NCBI RefSeq assembly: GCF_001457655.1
Contig: NZ_LN831035.1
Coordinates: 1,612,001 to 1,676,000, forward strand
DNA: 64,000 nt
Source: Haemophilus influenzae
GTDB taxonomy: Bacteria; Pseudomonadota; Gammaproteobacteria; Enterobacterales; Pasteurellaceae
Direction of reading: 5' to 3'
Positions 1-11,147 of the stretch are shown one piece after another (position 1 is the first letter of the stretch; each line of letters starts with the position of its first letter). The position numbers and the translations under genes were made by a program. Below the pieces are notes generated by a model. The model had not been told where the DNA came from. It searched no databases and saw only the letters and a list, made by a program, of their open reading frames with translations.

Positions 1-864
1 TGTCGTACGATCATCAAAACGAACGCCAATCCCCAAAATAAGATCACTTTCGTGCATTGCCGTATTCGCTTCTAAAGTACCATGCATACCCAACATACCT
101 AAGAATTGTTTATCCGTACTTGGATAAGCACCCAATCCCATTAATGAGGAAGTCACTGGTAAATTTAAACGTTGTGCAAACTGAATTAACTGCTTACTAC
201 ATTCAGCAGTGATTGCGCCACCACCGACAAAAAGTATTGGTTTCTTCGCCACTAAAAGTGCTTTTAACGCTTTTTTAATTTGACCTTTGTGTCCATTTAC
301 TGTGGGATTATAAGAACGTAACTCGACAGATTCAGGATATTCATAAGGATATTTAAAATTCGGATTTACAGTGTCTTTTGGAATATCCACAACAACAGGG
401 CCTGGACGACCCGTAGATGCAATATAAAAGGCTTTTTTCAAAGTAGATGGAATATCTTCCGCCTTTTTGACAATAAAGCTATGCTTCACAACGGGACGAG
501 AAATACCCAGCATATCACATTCTTGGAAAGCATCACTGCCAATTAAATTGCTCATAACCTGACCCGAAATGATAACCATAGGCACAGAATCGGTATAAGC
601 CGTTAAAATACCAGTGATAGCATTTGTTGCACCAGGCCCCGAAGTCACTAGCACACATCCAACTTTACCCGTTGAACGTGCGTAACCATCCGCCATATGC
701 ACCGCGGCTTGTTCGTGGCGAACTAAAATATGTTCAATACCACCCAGCGTATGAATTGCATCATAAATATCTAATACCGCGCCTCCGGGATAACCAAATA
801 CATACTCTACGCCTTCATCACGTAAAGATTGAACCACCATCTCTGCGCCAGATAACTTCTTCAT
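1..864 (-). CDS. ilvI: Acetolactate synthase large subunit (5' part; gene runs off the left edge)
   Basis: Thiamine-diphosphate enzyme of branched-chain amino acid synthesis; it condenses pyruvate with pyruvate or 2-ketobutyrate together with the small subunit IlvH. The visible 288 codons begin [20 protein letters not shown] and contain the ThDP-binding pyrimidine domain with [12 protein letters not shown] and the catalytic-glutamate region [16 protein letters not shown], then [10 protein letters not shown], and run into the central domain (GGGAITAE). A strong ribosome site (TAAGGAGTG) lies just upstream of the ATG at 864. About half of the usual ~570 residues is missing beyond position 1. 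Probably followed by ilvH off-window. Confidence 0.95.
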   Translation of the reverse strand, partial: MKKLSGAEMVVQSLRDEGVEYVFGYPGGAVLDIYDAIHTLGGIEHILVRHEQAAVHMADGYARSTGKVGCVLVTSGPGATNAITGILTAYTDSVPMVIISGQVMSNLIGSDAFQECDMLGISRPVVKHSFIVKKAEDIPSTLKKAFYIASTGRPGPVVVDIPKDTVNPNFKYPYEYPESVELRSYNPTVNGHKGQIKKALKALLVAKKPILFVGGGAITAECSKQLIQFAQRLNLPVTSSLMGLGAYPSTDKQFLGMLGMHGTLEANTAMHESDLILGIGVRFDDRTT

Positions 865-925
865 TTTTCACTCCTTAAATTCACCGCACTTTTAAAAATA
901 CGAACAGATTATGTCAATATTCCAC

Positions 926-953
926 ATCATACAAAGTAAAAAAAATTTGTCTA
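926..953 (-). promoter_or_regulatory. Putative sigma-70 promoter of ilvI
   Basis: On the minus strand TAGACA (948-953) and TATGAT (926-931) are separated by 16 bp, about 60 bp upstream of the ilvI start. The long T run in the spacer may bend the DNA. Nothing else is seen between ilvI and the terminator at 1045-1076. Read by eye. Confidence 0.5.
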
Positions 954-1044
954 GCCACTAAAACAACAAAAAAATCAATTAAAAAAATATAAAAAACCAA
1001 AGATAAATGAAAATTTAGTTTTTTATAAATTTTTACATCAATAA

Positions 1045-1076
1045 AAATAAAAAAATGCGACAAAATGCCGCATTTT
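1045..1076 (-). terminator. Rho-independent terminator of the NhaC-family gene
   Basis: Stem AAAATGCG (1052-1059) pairs with CGCATTTT (1069-1076). On the minus strand it is followed by a T-rich tract. It lies about 55 bp past the transporter stop codon. Confidence 0.7.
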
Positions 1077-1130
1077 ATAAAATAGTAAAAATATTATTTT
1101 TTATTCAAGTTTTTGAATGAGATCACACTT

Positions 1131-2651
1131 TTAGCGTTTTTTAACTGCAAATACAATGACAATCAATGAAACTGCCGTTGCTGCAAAACCAGCTAAACCT
1201 GAATAAGTAAACCCTACCACAATGTAACCAATAGAAGTCGCTGTTGCAACTGTGGCAGCATAAGGAAGCTGAGTAGTAACGTGATCAATATGATTACATT
1301 TCGCACCCGTTGAAGACAAAATTGTTGTATCCGATACTGGCGAGCAATGATCACCACATACTGCCCCTGCCATTACTGCAGATAAACAAGGAAGCAATAA
1401 TTCTGGTGCGGCATTCGCTGCCATTGCTGCGGCAATTGGTAACATAATACCGAATGTTCCCCAGCTAGTACCTGTTGAAAATGCCATCGCTGCACCAAGA
1501 ACAAAAAGTATAACAGGCAAAAATTGCATTGGAATATTACCAGACACAAGAGAAGATAGATATTTACCTGTTTGCATATCGCCTACTATTTTATTAATTG
1601 TCCAAGCAAAGAATAAAATTGCGATTGCACCTGACATTGATTTAATTCCCACAATCCAAGAACGTGCATATTCAGGAACACTCACTTGACGATCAAGAAT
1701 AATTAATAAAGTAGAAATAATAATTGAACAGAATCCACCTACAACCAAAGATGTTCCTACTACGGTGTTTTCAAATGCACCTAAAACACTAAACACTTTG
1801 CCATCCGCAGCCAATGCCTCTGCGCCTGTGTAAATCATCATTGAAACTGTAGCGATAATTAAAACTAAAATAGGTAATATAAGATTACGCACCTGACCTT
1901 TTTTACCCGTTTCTTCTTCCAACTGATCTTCAGTATTTTCCAAAGCTAATTTTTCGTGACGCACCATTGAAGCAATATCAAAAGAAAAATATGCCACAAA
2001 AAACACCATAATAATGGAGAAAATTGCATAGAAGTTCATTGAACTCATTGCTACGAATGCACCAATTGGTGTGTACTCCGTGATCGAATAAGTCGCTAAT
2101 AAACCACCTATTAAAGTAATAATGTATGCGCCCCAACTGGAAACTGGCATCATTACACACATCGGTGCTGCCGTTGAATCTAAAATATAAGCAAGTTTCG
2201 CACGAGAAACTTTAAAACGATCTGTCACAGGACGAGCAATTGCACCTACAGCGAGACTATGGAAATAATCGTCAATAAAAGTAACAAAAACCAATGATGC
2301 CGCTAATAATTTAGCACCACGACGACCTTTAATACGGCTTTGTGCCCATTCAGCAAAGGCACGATTACTACCTGATACGGTTAAAAGTGCGGTTAAAACA
2401 CCAAGCAATAATAGGAACAAAACAATGTTCATATTTGAATTGATTTCACCATCGGCATAAACCAAAGAAACCACATTTTTTACCAAATAATTAAATGCGC
2501 TGCCGATTTGCCAATCGCTTAACATTAATGATCCAATAATAATCCCCGCACTAAGGGAAACCAAAACACGGCGAGTTGCTATCGCCAAAATTATCGCCAA
2601 CAAAGCAGGGACGATTGACCAAACAGATGATGAAAAATCAATAAGTTCCAT
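1131..2651 (-). CDS. nhaC: NhaC-family Na+/H+ antiporter-like transporter, probably a lysine transporter
   Basis: Integral inner-membrane protein of 506 residues, almost entirely hydrophobic helices, with family signatures FIDDYFHSLAVGAIARP and CGDHCSPVSDTTILSS. Members of this family are annotated as sodium/proton antiporters, but those sitting behind lysine riboswitches have been proposed to be lysine importers (the 'LysW' group). The riboswitch upstream of this gene favours the lysine assignment. I chose ATG 2651 (MELIDFSSSVWS) over the upstream extension to 2708 because the extension is atypical and because the 2651 start sits inside a riboswitch-linked hairpin. Single-gene unit with its own terminator. 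Confidence 0.85.
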   Translation of the reverse strand: MELIDFSSSVWSIVPALLAIILAIATRRVLVSLSAGIIIGSLMLSDWQIGSAFNYLVKNVVSLVYADGEINSNMNIVLFLLLLGVLTALLTVSGSNRAFAEWAQSRIKGRRGAKLLAASLVFVTFIDDYFHSLAVGAIARPVTDRFKVSRAKLAYILDSTAAPMCVMMPVSSWGAYIITLIGGLLATYSITEYTPIGAFVAMSSMNFYAIFSIIMVFFVAYFSFDIASMVRHEKLALENTEDQLEEETGKKGQVRNLILPILVLIIATVSMMIYTGAEALAADGKVFSVLGAFENTVVGTSLVVGGFCSIIISTLLIILDRQVSVPEYARSWIVGIKSMSGAIAILFFAWTINKIVGDMQTGKYLSSLVSGNIPMQFLPVILFVLGAAMAFSTGTSWGTFGIMLPIAAAMAANAAPELLLPCLSAVMAGAVCGDHCSPVSDTTILSSTGAKCNHIDHVTTQLPYAATVATATSIGYIVVGFTYSGLAGFAATAVSLIVIVFAVKKR

Positions 2652-2675
2652 TAAATAATACCTATAATTAATGGA
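2647..2675 (-). promoter_or_regulatory. Start-codon-sequestering hairpin (riboswitch expression platform)
   Basis: In the minus-strand mRNA TCCATTAA (2668-2675) is complementary to TTAATGGA (2647-2654). The loop holds the weak ribosome site (ATAGGT), and the 3' arm contains the ATG at 2651. No terminator-like hairpin is seen between aptamer and gene, so control is likely translational. Confidence 0.5.
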
Positions 2676-2715
2676 GAGAACGGAAAGCACAGGACAGAAT
2701 AAGACCAAAACAACC

Positions 2716-2878
2716 GTAGCACTCCATAGTTAATCAGAAAAACTATGACAGTGTCGCCCCTTTCGAGCACGCCACCAACCAAACAAAACGACTTTTATTT
2801 GATTTCGGCAACTATTCCTTTCTTTTTTCTTCTTCGTTATCCACTCTGAAAAAATACTTATAATAATTGCGCCTCTAC
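2716..2878 (-). ncRNA. Lysine riboswitch (L box)
   Basis: The minus-strand leader carries the conserved lysine-aptamer elements in order: GTAGAGGCGC at the 5' side, AGAGTGGATAACGAAG, GTTGCCGAAAT, GGTTGGTGGCG, AAAGGGGCGACACTGTCATAG, and CTATGGAGTGCTAC closing P1 (GTAG 2875-2878 with CTAC 2716-2719). The final helix pairs TCATAGTT with AACTATGG. Length (~163 nt) and element order fit the lysine class. It lies 65 nt upstream of the NhaC-family start, so lysine should repress that gene. Confidence 0.92.
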
Positions 2879-3093
2879 TTTTGTAGTGATTGGAGAGATT
2901 ACCGTAAAACAAACAAAATGCCAACAGATTTTATAAAAATTTTATAAACTTGAATAAAAATATAAAGAAAATAAACACAAAAAAATATATCTGTTTAGAC
3001 CATTTATTTAATAATAGATATTTACAATAAATTTTATTTTCTCTATTATTAAATAAATTTTCCCACATTTAATGTTATTTATTGAGGTTTATT

Positions 3094-3498
3094 ATGAACG
3101 AATTAGTAAGAGGTTTAACAAATCTTCGTAGTTTACGCGCAGCTGTACGTGAATTAACGTTAGAACAAGCAGAAAATGCCCTAGAAAAATTACAAACAGC
3201 TATCGAAGAAAAACGTGCTAATGAAGCAGAATTAATTAAAGCAGAGACAGAGCGAAAAGAGCGTTTAGCTAAATATAAAGAATTAATGGAAAAAGAAGGT
3301 ATTACACCTGAAGAATTACACAAAATTTTTGGCACAAAAACTGTATCAATTCAAGCAAAACGTGCTCCACGCCCTGCAAAATATGCGTTTATTGATGAAA
3401 ATGGCGAGCATAAAACTTGGACGGGTCAAGGTCGCACACCACGCCCAATTCAAAATGCGTTGAACAAAGGTAAATCATTATCTGATTTCGAAATTTAA
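3094..3498 (+). CDS. hns: H-NS family nucleoid-associated DNA-binding protein
   Basis: 134-residue protein with an N-terminal alpha-helical coiled-coil oligomerisation region (about residues 1-65, rich in E, K and A heptads) and a C-terminal DNA-binding domain ending YAFIDENGEHKTWTGQGRTPRPI, which contains the H-NS AT-hook-like TWTGQGRTP motif that inserts into AT-rich minor grooves. It is expected to silence horizontally acquired AT-rich DNA. ATG 3094 is chosen over the TTG at 3082 because GAGG lies 6-7 bases upstream of it. A clear terminator follows. Confidence 0.95.
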   Translation: MNELVRGLTNLRSLRAAVRELTLEQAENALEKLQTAIEEKRANEAELIKAETERKERLAKYKELMEKEGITPEELHKIFGTKTVSIQAKRAPRPAKYAFIDENGEHKTWTGQGRTPRPIQNALNKGKSLSDFEI

Positions 3499-3514
3499 TT
3501 TTTCTATTTGAAAC

Positions 3515-3545
3515 TAGAACCTATTTTATGGGTTCTATTTTTTTA
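3515..3545 (+). terminator. Rho-independent terminator of hns
   Basis: TAGAACC (3515-3521) pairs with GGTTCTA (3531-3537), followed by a T run. It separates hns from purU and argues against any purU start upstream of 3545. Confidence 0.85.
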
Positions 3546-3567
3546 TCTAAACATAGCACACAACATT

Positions 3568-4404
3568 ATGATTGAAAAAAAAATATTATTCACTGATTGC
3601 CCTGATGATAAAGGCTTAATCGCAAAAATAACTAATATTTGTTACAAACATCAACTAAATATTCTTCATAATAATGAATTTGTAGATTTTGAAACCAAAC
3701 ATTTCTTTATGCGCACAGAATTGGAAGGTATTTTTAACGAAGCTACTTTATTAGAAGATCTAAAATATAGCTTACCCGAAGAAACGAATTGTCGATTAAT
3801 TGGCACCCAACGTAAGCGAATTGTAATTTTAGTCACCAAAGAAGCTCACTGCCTCGGCGATATTTTAATGAAAAATTATTATGGTGCGCTTGATGTAGAA
3901 ATTGCAGCCGTAATCGGCAATCACGATAATTTACGTGAACTTGTTGAACGTTTTAATATTCCATTTCATTTAGTTAGCCACGAAAACTTAACCCGTGTAG
4001 AACACGACAAATTACTGGCAGAAAAAATTGATGAATATACGCCAGATTATATTGTTCTCGCTAAATATATGCGTGTGCTAAACCCTGAATTTGTCGCGCG
4101 TTATCCAAATCGAGTGATTAATATCCATCATTCATTCTTGCCTGCTTTTATTGGTGCCAAGCCTTATCAACAAGCCTATGAACGCGGTGTAAAAATTATC
4201 GGCGCAACGGCACATTTTATTAATAACGAATTAGATCAAGGCCCAATCATTATGCAAAATGTGATTAATGTGGATCATACTTATAATGCAGAAGCGATGA
4301 TGCGTGCTGGCCGTGATGTGGAAAAAACCGTGTTAAGTCGCGCCCTTGATCTCGCTTTACACGATAGAATTTTTGTTTATAAAAATAAAACGGTGGTGTT
4401 GTAA
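3568..4404 (+). CDS. purU: Formyltetrahydrofolate deformylase
   Basis: Hydrolyses 10-formyl-THF to formate and THF, supplying formate for PurT-type purine synthesis and balancing one-carbon units. 278 residues, close to the family's ~280: N-terminal ACT domain ([21 protein letters not shown]) then a formyltransferase-like domain with [33 protein letters not shown], including the catalytic HHSFLP motif, and DQGPII. The in-frame start at 3508 would overlap the hns terminator, so ATG 3568 is used. Its TAA overlaps the aroA ATG by one base (TAATG), indicating translational coupling. Confidence 0.95.
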   Translation: MIEKKILFTDCPDDKGLIAKITNICYKHQLNILHNNEFVDFETKHFFMRTELEGIFNEATLLEDLKYSLPEETNCRLIGTQRKRIVILVTKEAHCLGDILMKNYYGALDVEIAAVIGNHDNLRELVERFNIPFHLVSHENLTRVEHDKLLAEKIDEYTPDYIVLAKYMRVLNPEFVARYPNRVINIHHSFLPAFIGAKPYQQAYERGVKIIGATAHFINNELDQGPIIMQNVINVDHTYNAEAMMRAGRDVEKTVLSRALDLALHDRIFVYKNKTVVL

Positions 4405-5702
4405 TGGAAAAAATTACTCTTGCACCAATAAGTGCGGTTGAAGGAACAATTAATTTACCAGGTTCTAAAAGTTTATCGAATCGCGCATTACTTTTAGCCG
4501 CCTTAGCTAAAGGCACAACAAAAGTAACCAATTTATTAGATAGCGATGATATTCGACATATGCTTAACGCCCTCAAAGCATTGGGCGTACGCTATCAACT
4601 GTCTGATGATAAAACTATTTGTGAAATAGAGGGATTAGGCGGAGCATTCAATATGCAGAATAATCTTTCACTCTTTCTTGGCAATGCTGGGACTGCAATG
4701 CGTCCATTAACCGCAGCACTTTGCTTAAAAGGAAACCACGAAGTCGAAATCATCTTAACGGGTGAACCTCGGATGAAAGAACGACCTATTCTTCATTTGG
4801 TAGATGCGCTACGCCAAGCGGGTGCAGATATTCGCTACTTAGAGAATGAGGGTTATCCTCCGCTCGCAATTCGCAACAAAGGGATAAAAGGTGGAAAAGT
4901 CAAAATTGATGGTTCAATTTCATCTCAATTTTTGACCGCACTTTTAATGTCTGCACCACTTGCAGAAAATGACACAGAAATAGAAATTATCGGTGAACTA
5001 GTCTCTAAACCCTATATTGACATTACCCTTGCAATGATGCGAGATTTTGGTGTTAAGGTTGAAAATCATCACTACCAAAAATTCTACATTAAAGGCAATC
5101 AATCCTATATTTCGCCTAATAAATACTTGGTAGAAGGCGATGCCTCATCGGCATCTTACTTTCTCGCAGCTGGTGCCATTAAAGGAAAAGTGAAAGTAAC
5201 AGGCATTGGCAAAAACTCAATTCAAGGCGATCGTTTATTTGCTGATGTATTAGAGAAAATGGGGGCAAAAATCACTTGGGGAGAGGATTTTATCCAAGCC
5301 GAACAAGCTGAATTAAATAGTATTGATATGGATATGAACCACATTCCAGATGCCGCAATGACGATTGCGACCACTGCTCTTTTTGCCAACGGCGAAACCG
5401 TCATTCGCAATATTTATAACTGGCGTGTGAAAGAAACAGATCGTTTAACGGCTATGGCAACTGAACTCCGTAAAGTCGGTGCAGAAGTCGAAGAAGGCGA
5501 AGATTTTATTCGTATTCAACCGCTTGCACTCAATCAATTTAAACACGCCAATATTAAGACCTATAACGATCACCGTATGGCAATGTGTTTTTCTCTAATC
5601 GCTCTGTCCAATACACCTGTGACAATTTTAGATCCAAAATGTACTGCAAAAACCTTTCCAACATTCTTCAATGAATTTGAAAAGATTTGTTTAAGAGATT
5701 AA
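4404..5702 (+). CDS. aroA: 3-phosphoshikimate 1-carboxyvinyltransferase (EPSP synthase)
   Basis: Sixth step of the shikimate pathway: joins phosphoenolpyruvate to shikimate-3-phosphate. 432 residues with the class I hallmarks [20 protein letters not shown] near the N-terminus, [11 protein letters not shown] (PEP binding), GEPRMKERP, and [13 protein letters not shown] near the C-terminus. Translationally coupled to purU. Ends 2 bp before an uptake-signal terminator shared with convergent rarA. Confidence 0.97.
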   Translation: MEKITLAPISAVEGTINLPGSKSLSNRALLLAALAKGTTKVTNLLDSDDIRHMLNALKALGVRYQLSDDKTICEIEGLGGAFNMQNNLSLFLGNAGTAMRPLTAALCLKGNHEVEIILTGEPRMKERPILHLVDALRQAGADIRYLENEGYPPLAIRNKGIKGGKVKIDGSISSQFLTALLMSAPLAENDTEIEIIGELVSKPYIDITLAMMRDFGVKVENHHYQKFYIKGNQSYISPNKYLVEGDASSASYFLAAGAIKGKVKVTGIGKNSIQGDRLFADVLEKMGAKITWGEDFIQAEQAELNSIDMDMNHIPDAAMTIATTALFANGETVIRNIYNWRVKETDRLTAMATELRKVGAEVEEGEDFIRIQPLALNQFKHANIKTYNDHRMAMCFSLIALSNTPVTILDPKCTAKTFPTFFNEFEKICLRD

Positions 5703-5703
5703 G

Positions 5704-5753
5704 TAAAAAATGCGGTCAATTTCAAAAAAGTTTTCAAAATTGACCGCACTTTC
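5704..5753. terminator. Bidirectional terminator made of inverted uptake signals (aroA / rarA)
   Basis: TGCGGTCAATTT is complementary to AAATTGACCGCA; the right arm is a full uptake signal with AAAGTGCGGT core. A and T runs flank the stem, so it can serve both convergent transcripts. Confidence 0.8.
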
Positions 5754-5782
5754 ATTCCATTTTAAAAAATCCTAAATAAAGA

Positions 5783-7123
5783 TTATTTATACCGTTTTTT
5801 CACCGCACTTTTATCTTGCTCACGTAACCGTTCTAGTTTTTCCTTAATCTGAATTTCCATACCTCTATTTGTCGGAAAATAATATTGAGTGTCTTTTAAT
5901 TCAGGTGGGAAATAATTTTCGCCTGCCGCATAAGCGTTAGGTTCATCGTGGGCATAACGATATTCAGCACTATAGCCAAGCTCTTTCATTAAATTAGTCG
6001 GCGCATTGCGTAAATGTGGGGGAACATCGTAATCGGGTAAATCTTTCGCTTGCTGTTTTGCAGTATTAAACGCCGTATAAACTGCATTACTTTTTGGAGC
6101 AACCGCAAGATAAATGATGGCTTGGGCAATGGCACGCTCCCCTTCATAAGCCCCCACTCGAGTAAAGCAATCCCAAGCAGCCAATGCAACTTGCATAGCA
6201 CGAGGATCTGCATTTCCCACATCTTCTGAAGCAATGGCAAGTAATCGACGCGCGACATATAGAGGATCGCCACCTGCCGTTAAAATTCTTGCATACCAAT
6301 ACAGCGCAGCATCTGGAGCAGAACCTCGGACAGATTTATGTAGCGCAGAAATTAAATCATAGAAACGATCGCCTTGTTTATCAAATCTCGCTTGGCGTTC
6401 ACCTAAGACTTCTTTTAATAAAGTGCGGTCAATTTTCTTTCCATTTTCAGTTTCATCTGCCATATCCACCATTAATTCGAGACAATTCAAGGCTAATCGA
6501 GCATCCCCATTAACATATTCGGCAAGCACTTGCAGTAAATTCTCTTCTAAAATTAGCCGCTCTTTACCCAATCCTCGTTCAGGATCTTCTACAGCTTGCT
6601 GCAAAACTTGTTCAATTTCAGCCGTTGTGAGTGATTTCAGCACATACACGCGGGCACGAGAAAGCAATGCATTATTTAGCTCAAAAGAGGGATTTTCTGT
6701 TGTCGCCCCAATGAAAATAACGGTTCCGTCTTCAATGTGTGGTAAAAATGCATCTTGCTGGCTTTTATTAAAACGATGGACTTCATCCACAAATAAGATA
6801 GTTTTACGATCCGCAAGACGATTTTGTTTTGCACGATCAATCGCTTCACGAATTTCTTTGATGCCACTCGTCACCGCAGAAATTCGCTCTACTTCCGCAT
6901 TAATACGTTGTGCTATGATTTCTGCAAGGGTTGTTTTCCCCGTACCTGGTGGGCCCCACAAAATCATTGAATGAATATGGCCAGCTTGGATAGCTTTTCG
7001 CAGTGGCTTGCCCTCGCCAATTAAATGGCTTTGCCCAAAATATTGTTCTAGACTCGTTGGACGCATCTTGGCCGCCAGTGGGCGAAAATCATTTTCGGCA
7101 AAATCAAAATTGAGGTTAGACAT
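5783..7123 (-). CDS. rarA: Replication-associated recombination protein A (AAA+ clamp-loader-like ATPase)
   Basis: MgsA/RarA family ATPase acting at stalled replication forks with SSB. 446 residues: Walker [13 protein letters not shown], Walker [20 protein letters not shown], sensor 1 [13 protein letters not shown], then the C-terminal tetramerisation domain ([24 protein letters not shown]). Third gene of the ftsK-lolA-rarA run. USS-type sequences occur inside the gene. Confidence 0.95.
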   Translation of the reverse strand: MSNLNFDFAENDFRPLAAKMRPTSLEQYFGQSHLIGEGKPLRKAIQAGHIHSMILWGPPGTGKTTLAEIIAQRINAEVERISAVTSGIKEIREAIDRAKQNRLADRKTILFVDEVHRFNKSQQDAFLPHIEDGTVIFIGATTENPSFELNNALLSRARVYVLKSLTTAEIEQVLQQAVEDPERGLGKERLILEENLLQVLAEYVNGDARLALNCLELMVDMADETENGKKIDRTLLKEVLGERQARFDKQGDRFYDLISALHKSVRGSAPDAALYWYARILTAGGDPLYVARRLLAIASEDVGNADPRAMQVALAAWDCFTRVGAYEGERAIAQAIIYLAVAPKSNAVYTAFNTAKQQAKDLPDYDVPPHLRNAPTNLMKELGYSAEYRYAHDEPNAYAAGENYFPPELKDTQYYFPTNRGMEIQIKEKLERLREQDKSAVKKRYK

Positions 7124-7143
7124 TTTTATTTCTCACAAAATTG

Positions 7144-7165
7144 AAGGGCGTATTTCTACGCCCTT
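7144..7165 (-). other. Intercistronic hairpin between lolA and rarA
   Basis: AAGGGCGTA (7144-7152) pairs with TACGCCCTT (7157-7165). On the minus strand it lacks a good T run (CAATTTTG follows), so it may reduce read-through or stabilise lolA mRNA instead of terminating fully. Confidence 0.5.
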
Positions 7166-7183
7166 ATTTCAAATAATCATTCA

Positions 7184-7801
7184 TTATTTTTTGCGTTGAT
7201 CATCAACTTCAATGCCTTTTTCTGGCTTGAATTGGAACAAGCTATCAGACAAGGTTTGATTAGTAATATTACGTAAAACATAAAGATTGGTTTGACCATC
7301 TTTCTCTGTCGTGCTGAAATTTCGCAATATTCCATTAACATCAACGCGAATATCAAATTGCTTAATGTTGCTTGTGGATAAGGTTGGTTTTAACACAAAG
7401 GTATCCGCTTGTTGTGTCACCGTATATTGATGCCAATGGCTATGATCATTGCTGGTAAGCAAAACAAAAGGAGTATTATTGACCGCATCTTTTACCCATT
7501 GTGCGGTCACTTGTTGCACAAATGGATCGTAGAACCATAAGGTTTTACCATCAGAAATAATCTGGGTTTCTTGAGGGGTTTTAGTCTCCATACGGAATAA
7601 ATTTGGGCGTTTAATTTGAAGTTTGCCACTTCCTTGTTGAACATTTTTTCCACTTCCAGAAGTCACTGTTTGCACAAATTCTGCACTTAATACATCGACT
7701 TTAGCTAAACGCATTTGTAATTCACTTGCCGCATCAGCCAATGCCAAATTACTCAAACCAAGTAAGGTAAGTGCGGCAAATTTTAAGGTTGTTTTTTTCA
7801 T
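7184..7801 (-). CDS. lolA: Outer-membrane lipoprotein carrier protein
   Basis: Periplasmic chaperone that takes lipoproteins from the LolCDE transporter to LolB. 205 residues with signal peptide [22 protein letters not shown], then an unclosed beta-barrel fold of the family ([40 protein letters not shown]). Its partner lolB is also in this window at 31890. 17 bp downstream of ftsK. Confidence 0.95.
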   Translation of the reverse strand: MKKTTLKFAALTLLGLSNLALADAASELQMRLAKVDVLSAEFVQTVTSGSGKNVQQGSGKLQIKRPNLFRMETKTPQETQIISDGKTLWFYDPFVQQVTAQWVKDAVNNTPFVLLTSNDHSHWHQYTVTQQADTFVLKPTLSTSNIKQFDIRVDVNGILRNFSTTEKDGQTNLYVLRNITNQTLSDSLFQFKPEKGIEVDDQRKK

Positions 7802-7818
7802 TTTACTTTTCTTTTAAA

Positions 7819-10587
7819 TTAGTATTCTGGACGATGCGATAAAATCTCACGCTTACCATTTTGCATTGGGCTGACAATTCCTTGTTCTTCCATTTGATCC
7901 ATAATACGCGCTGCTCGGTTAAAACCCACGCTGAATTTACGTTGAATAGAAGATACTGAAGTTGTACCAGTATTAATAACAAAATCCATTACTTCATCAA
8001 AGAGTGGATCTAATTCCCCACCGCTTGATATCCCTTTTTCTGAACTTTCCTCATCGTCTGCACTTTCTAAAATGCCATCAATATAATCAGGTTTACCGCG
8101 TGCTCGCCAATCATCGGCAATATTGATGACTTCATCATCACTCATATAGGCTCCATGTACGCGGATTAAATCAGATGAACCTTGTCCAGAATAAAGCATA
8201 TCTCCACGACCTAAAAGAGCCTCAGCACCACCTTGATCAAGAATAGTACGTGAGTCAATTTTACTTGCCACCGTAAAGGCAATGCGACTTGGAATATTTG
8301 CTTTAATTAAACCAGTAATCACATCCACAGAGGGGCGTTGTGTGGCTAAAATTAAATGGATACCAATAGCTCGTGCTTTTTGTGCCAACCGTGCAATCAG
8401 TTCTTCGATTTGCTTACCCGCTACCATCATTAAATCAGCAAACTCATCGACAATAACCACAATATAACTCAATTTTTTCAACGCTGGTGGCATTGCATCC
8501 ATCGTATCGCTCGGTCGCCAAATTGGATTTGGCACAGGCATTCCCATTGCTTCGTATTCATCAATTTTTTCATTAAAGCCTTCAATGTTTCGTACGCGTA
8601 AAGCTGAAAGCAACTGATAACGACGTTCCATTTCATCTACGCACCAACGCAACGCATTAGCGGCTTTTTTCATATCCGTTACAACTGGTGTCAGTAAATG
8701 CGGAATATCATTATAAACAGAAAGTTCGACGACTTTAGGATCAATCATAATAAATTTCACATCTTCTGGTTGAACACGATAAAGTAAACTTAGAATCATC
8801 GTATTCACACCAACAGACTTACCTGATCCCGTTGAACCTGCTACCAATAAATGTGGCATTTTTGCTAAATCAACAATGACTGGTTTGCCACTAATATCTT
8901 TACCTAAAGCAATAGGTAAAGTTGCCTTGCTATCACGGAATTCATTGCTATCTAATACATCACGTAATGGCACCATTTGACGATGAAGATTTGGGGTTTC
9001 AATACCAATATAAGGTTTACCTGGAATAACCTCTGCCACACGAATAGAACGAAACATCAATGCTCTTGCTAAATCGGTATCGATGCTCGTGACTTTTGAC
9101 GCTTTCACCCCAGGTTGTAATTCTAATTCATAACGCGTAACAACAGGGCCAACAAGCACATCTTTTACGCTGGCTTTTACATTAAAATTGCGTAATTGTT
9201 GTTCAATACGCTGTGAGGTTTCCATTATTTCATCTGGTGTAATGCGTTGTTCATTTGGCGGATATTTTAAAAGCAAATCCAAACTAGGTAATGGTGTACT
9301 CGGTTTTTCACGTTTTGTTGTTTGCTGTTGAAATGCAGGATGAATCAAGCTACCGCTATAACCTTTATAATTAGGCTCTTGATTTTTGTCTAATTGAACG
9401 GCTTCCATATCATCCTGTAAGGATACGTTAAATTTCACTCCATCTTTTTCTAAATCTACCTTTTCATCAACTTGAGTAGCAAAATGATTATCTACCATTT
9501 CAGTATTCAAAGATTCATGACTGGGTCTTAATAAAACTGTTGGCATTTCATCTTTTGTTAGCAAAGAAACTTGAGTAAAATCATCCGCACTTTGATTAAT
9601 TGCTAAATCTTCTTGAACAACTGTTTTTACAGGCTTATTCCAAACTGCGACAAAATCATTTTTGCTTACCCTTTGTTCATCTGAATCACTCGATAAATTC
9701 ACACTAGGCAAGCTTTCAGAATCAAACCCAAAAGAAAATTGCGGTTTTTCATTCTCTTCGTTCGCAAGTTCATATTCTGATTTTATAGAAACCTCTGGAT
9801 TTAACCCGCTAATATTAATTAAATGTGATGAAGATTCGCCAATTGAAATATTTTCTACTTCTAAGGATGGCTTTACTGTTTCTATTTCACTATTTTGTTC
9901 TACATTGAGATGATTTTGATCTAGATTTTCTGTTTCTGAACGATCTGATTTTACAATCACAATTTGCTCTAATTCTTCCATTGATTTTTCTTGCTCTGCA
10001 TTTTCTGATTGCTCATTTTTCATTGTTAGCCAATGATAAAATGCAACAATTAATCGAATTAATGATGTGCCAGAACAAAAAATAAAACCAATTAAAGCAA
10101 GCACAAAACCAATTAAAATTGAACCAAATTTACCTAATACAGGATAAAACCAATTTACAACAAGCGATCCGCCCAATACGCCGCCACTCAAATAAAAAGT
10201 ATTACTTGATAAAAGCAACATACTCACTACACAAAGCCCAATAATCAGCATGGTAAAGCCAAAACTACGTAAAATAATTCGAGTACAGGAAAGCTGTTTA
10301 ACTGCTTTTGTTTTCAATAAATAAATAGGCACGAGAAAAGCGATGAAAGGAATAATATGGGCAACATAACCTAAAAAAACAAAAAAAAGATCGATTATCC
10401 ACGCCCCAAATGAACCGACTTTATTAATTGTGTTTCCATACGCACTGGCGGTTGCCCAAGAATTATCAAGGGGCGTATAACTTGACCAAGCAACAATCAA
10501 ATAAAGTCCAAAAAGTGCGGTTAATCCCAGCAAAAATTCCGCTAAATATTGTCTTGGCGTAAATCGTTCTGTAATTTGTTTAATCAT
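7819..10587 (-). CDS. ftsK: DNA translocase FtsK
   Basis: Septal DNA pump that clears chromosomes from the division site and activates XerCD at dif. 922 residues: four to five N-terminal membrane helices (about residues 15-190), an acidic low-complexity linker (about 190-430) shorter than in E. coli, then the RecA-like motor with Walker [16 protein letters not shown] and Walker [16 protein letters not shown], and a C-terminal winged-helix gamma domain ([25 protein letters not shown]). Only one base separates it from the lrp stop codon. Confidence 0.97.
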   Translation of the reverse strand: MIKQITERFTPRQYLAEFLLGLTALFGLYLIVAWSSYTPLDNSWATASAYGNTINKVGSFGAWIIDLFFVFLGYVAHIIPFIAFLVPIYLLKTKAVKQLSCTRIILRSFGFTMLIIGLCVVSMLLLSSNTFYLSGGVLGGSLVVNWFYPVLGKFGSILIGFVLALIGFIFCSGTSLIRLIVAFYHWLTMKNEQSENAEQEKSMEELEQIVIVKSDRSETENLDQNHLNVEQNSEIETVKPSLEVENISIGESSSHLINISGLNPEVSIKSEYELANEENEKPQFSFGFDSESLPSVNLSSDSDEQRVSKNDFVAVWNKPVKTVVQEDLAINQSADDFTQVSLLTKDEMPTVLLRPSHESLNTEMVDNHFATQVDEKVDLEKDGVKFNVSLQDDMEAVQLDKNQEPNYKGYSGSLIHPAFQQQTTKREKPSTPLPSLDLLLKYPPNEQRITPDEIMETSQRIEQQLRNFNVKASVKDVLVGPVVTRYELELQPGVKASKVTSIDTDLARALMFRSIRVAEVIPGKPYIGIETPNLHRQMVPLRDVLDSNEFRDSKATLPIALGKDISGKPVIVDLAKMPHLLVAGSTGSGKSVGVNTMILSLLYRVQPEDVKFIMIDPKVVELSVYNDIPHLLTPVVTDMKKAANALRWCVDEMERRYQLLSALRVRNIEGFNEKIDEYEAMGMPVPNPIWRPSDTMDAMPPALKKLSYIVVIVDEFADLMMVAGKQIEELIARLAQKARAIGIHLILATQRPSVDVITGLIKANIPSRIAFTVASKIDSRTILDQGGAEALLGRGDMLYSGQGSSDLIRVHGAYMSDDEVINIADDWRARGKPDYIDGILESADDEESSEKGISSGGELDPLFDEVMDFVINTGTTSVSSIQRKFSVGFNRAARIMDQMEEQGIVSPMQNGKREILSHRPEY

Positions 10588-10588
10588 A

Positions 10589-11068
10589 TTATTTCAATAC
10601 AAGGAAATTGGTTTGTTTTACTTCTTCCATCACAACATAAGTGCGAGTGTCATTTACACCTGGTAAACGTAATAATGTCGTGCCTAGCAATTTTCGGTAT
10701 TCCGCCATATCTGCCACACGAGTTTTTAATAAATAATCAAAATCGCCCGATACCAAATGGCATTCTTGAATTTCTTCCAACGCTTGAATCGCTGCATTAA
10801 ATTCTTCAAACACATCGGGCTTACCCCGTACTAATGTAATTTCAACAATCACTAACAATGGCGCATCCAATAATTCTGGATTTAACAGTGCGCGATACCC
10901 CATAATCACACCTTGTTTTTCCAAACGTTTAACTCGTTCTAAACAAGGCGTTGGCGAAAGCCCCACTTTTTTCGACAAATCGATATTGGAAATCTTACCG
11001 TTGCGTTGTAATTCATTCAGAATTTTTATATCTATCGCATCCAATGCTTTATTTCGTTTTTTTTCCAT
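10589..11068 (-). CDS. lrp: Leucine-responsive regulatory protein (Lrp/AsnC family)
   Basis: Global regulator of amino-acid metabolism. 159 residues from ATG 11068 ([19 protein letters not shown]): N-terminal helix-turn-helix ([25 protein letters not shown]) and C-terminal ligand-binding RAM/ACT domain ([24 protein letters not shown]). The upstream extension to 11101 is rejected because E. coli-type Lrp starts at the equivalent of 11068. A plausible regulator of ilvI at the left edge of the window (inference). Confidence 0.93.
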   Translation of the reverse strand: MEKKRNKALDAIDIKILNELQRNGKISNIDLSKKVGLSPTPCLERVKRLEKQGVIMGYRALLNPELLDAPLLVIVEITLVRGKPDVFEEFNAAIQALEEIQECHLVSGDFDYLLKTRVADMAEYRKLLGTTLLRLPGVNDTRTYVVMEEVKQTNFLVLK

Positions 11069-11147
11069 TTTCTTTATTTCTTTGCACATAAAAAGGAACA
11101 ACTATTCTACAGAATTTTCCTTTCATTTTCAGTAGGCAATGATTTTT

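Noticed and set aside
2730..2924. 64-residue minus-strand open frame
   Set aside because: It lies across the lysine riboswitch aptamer and its sequence is explained by conserved RNA structure, not protein.
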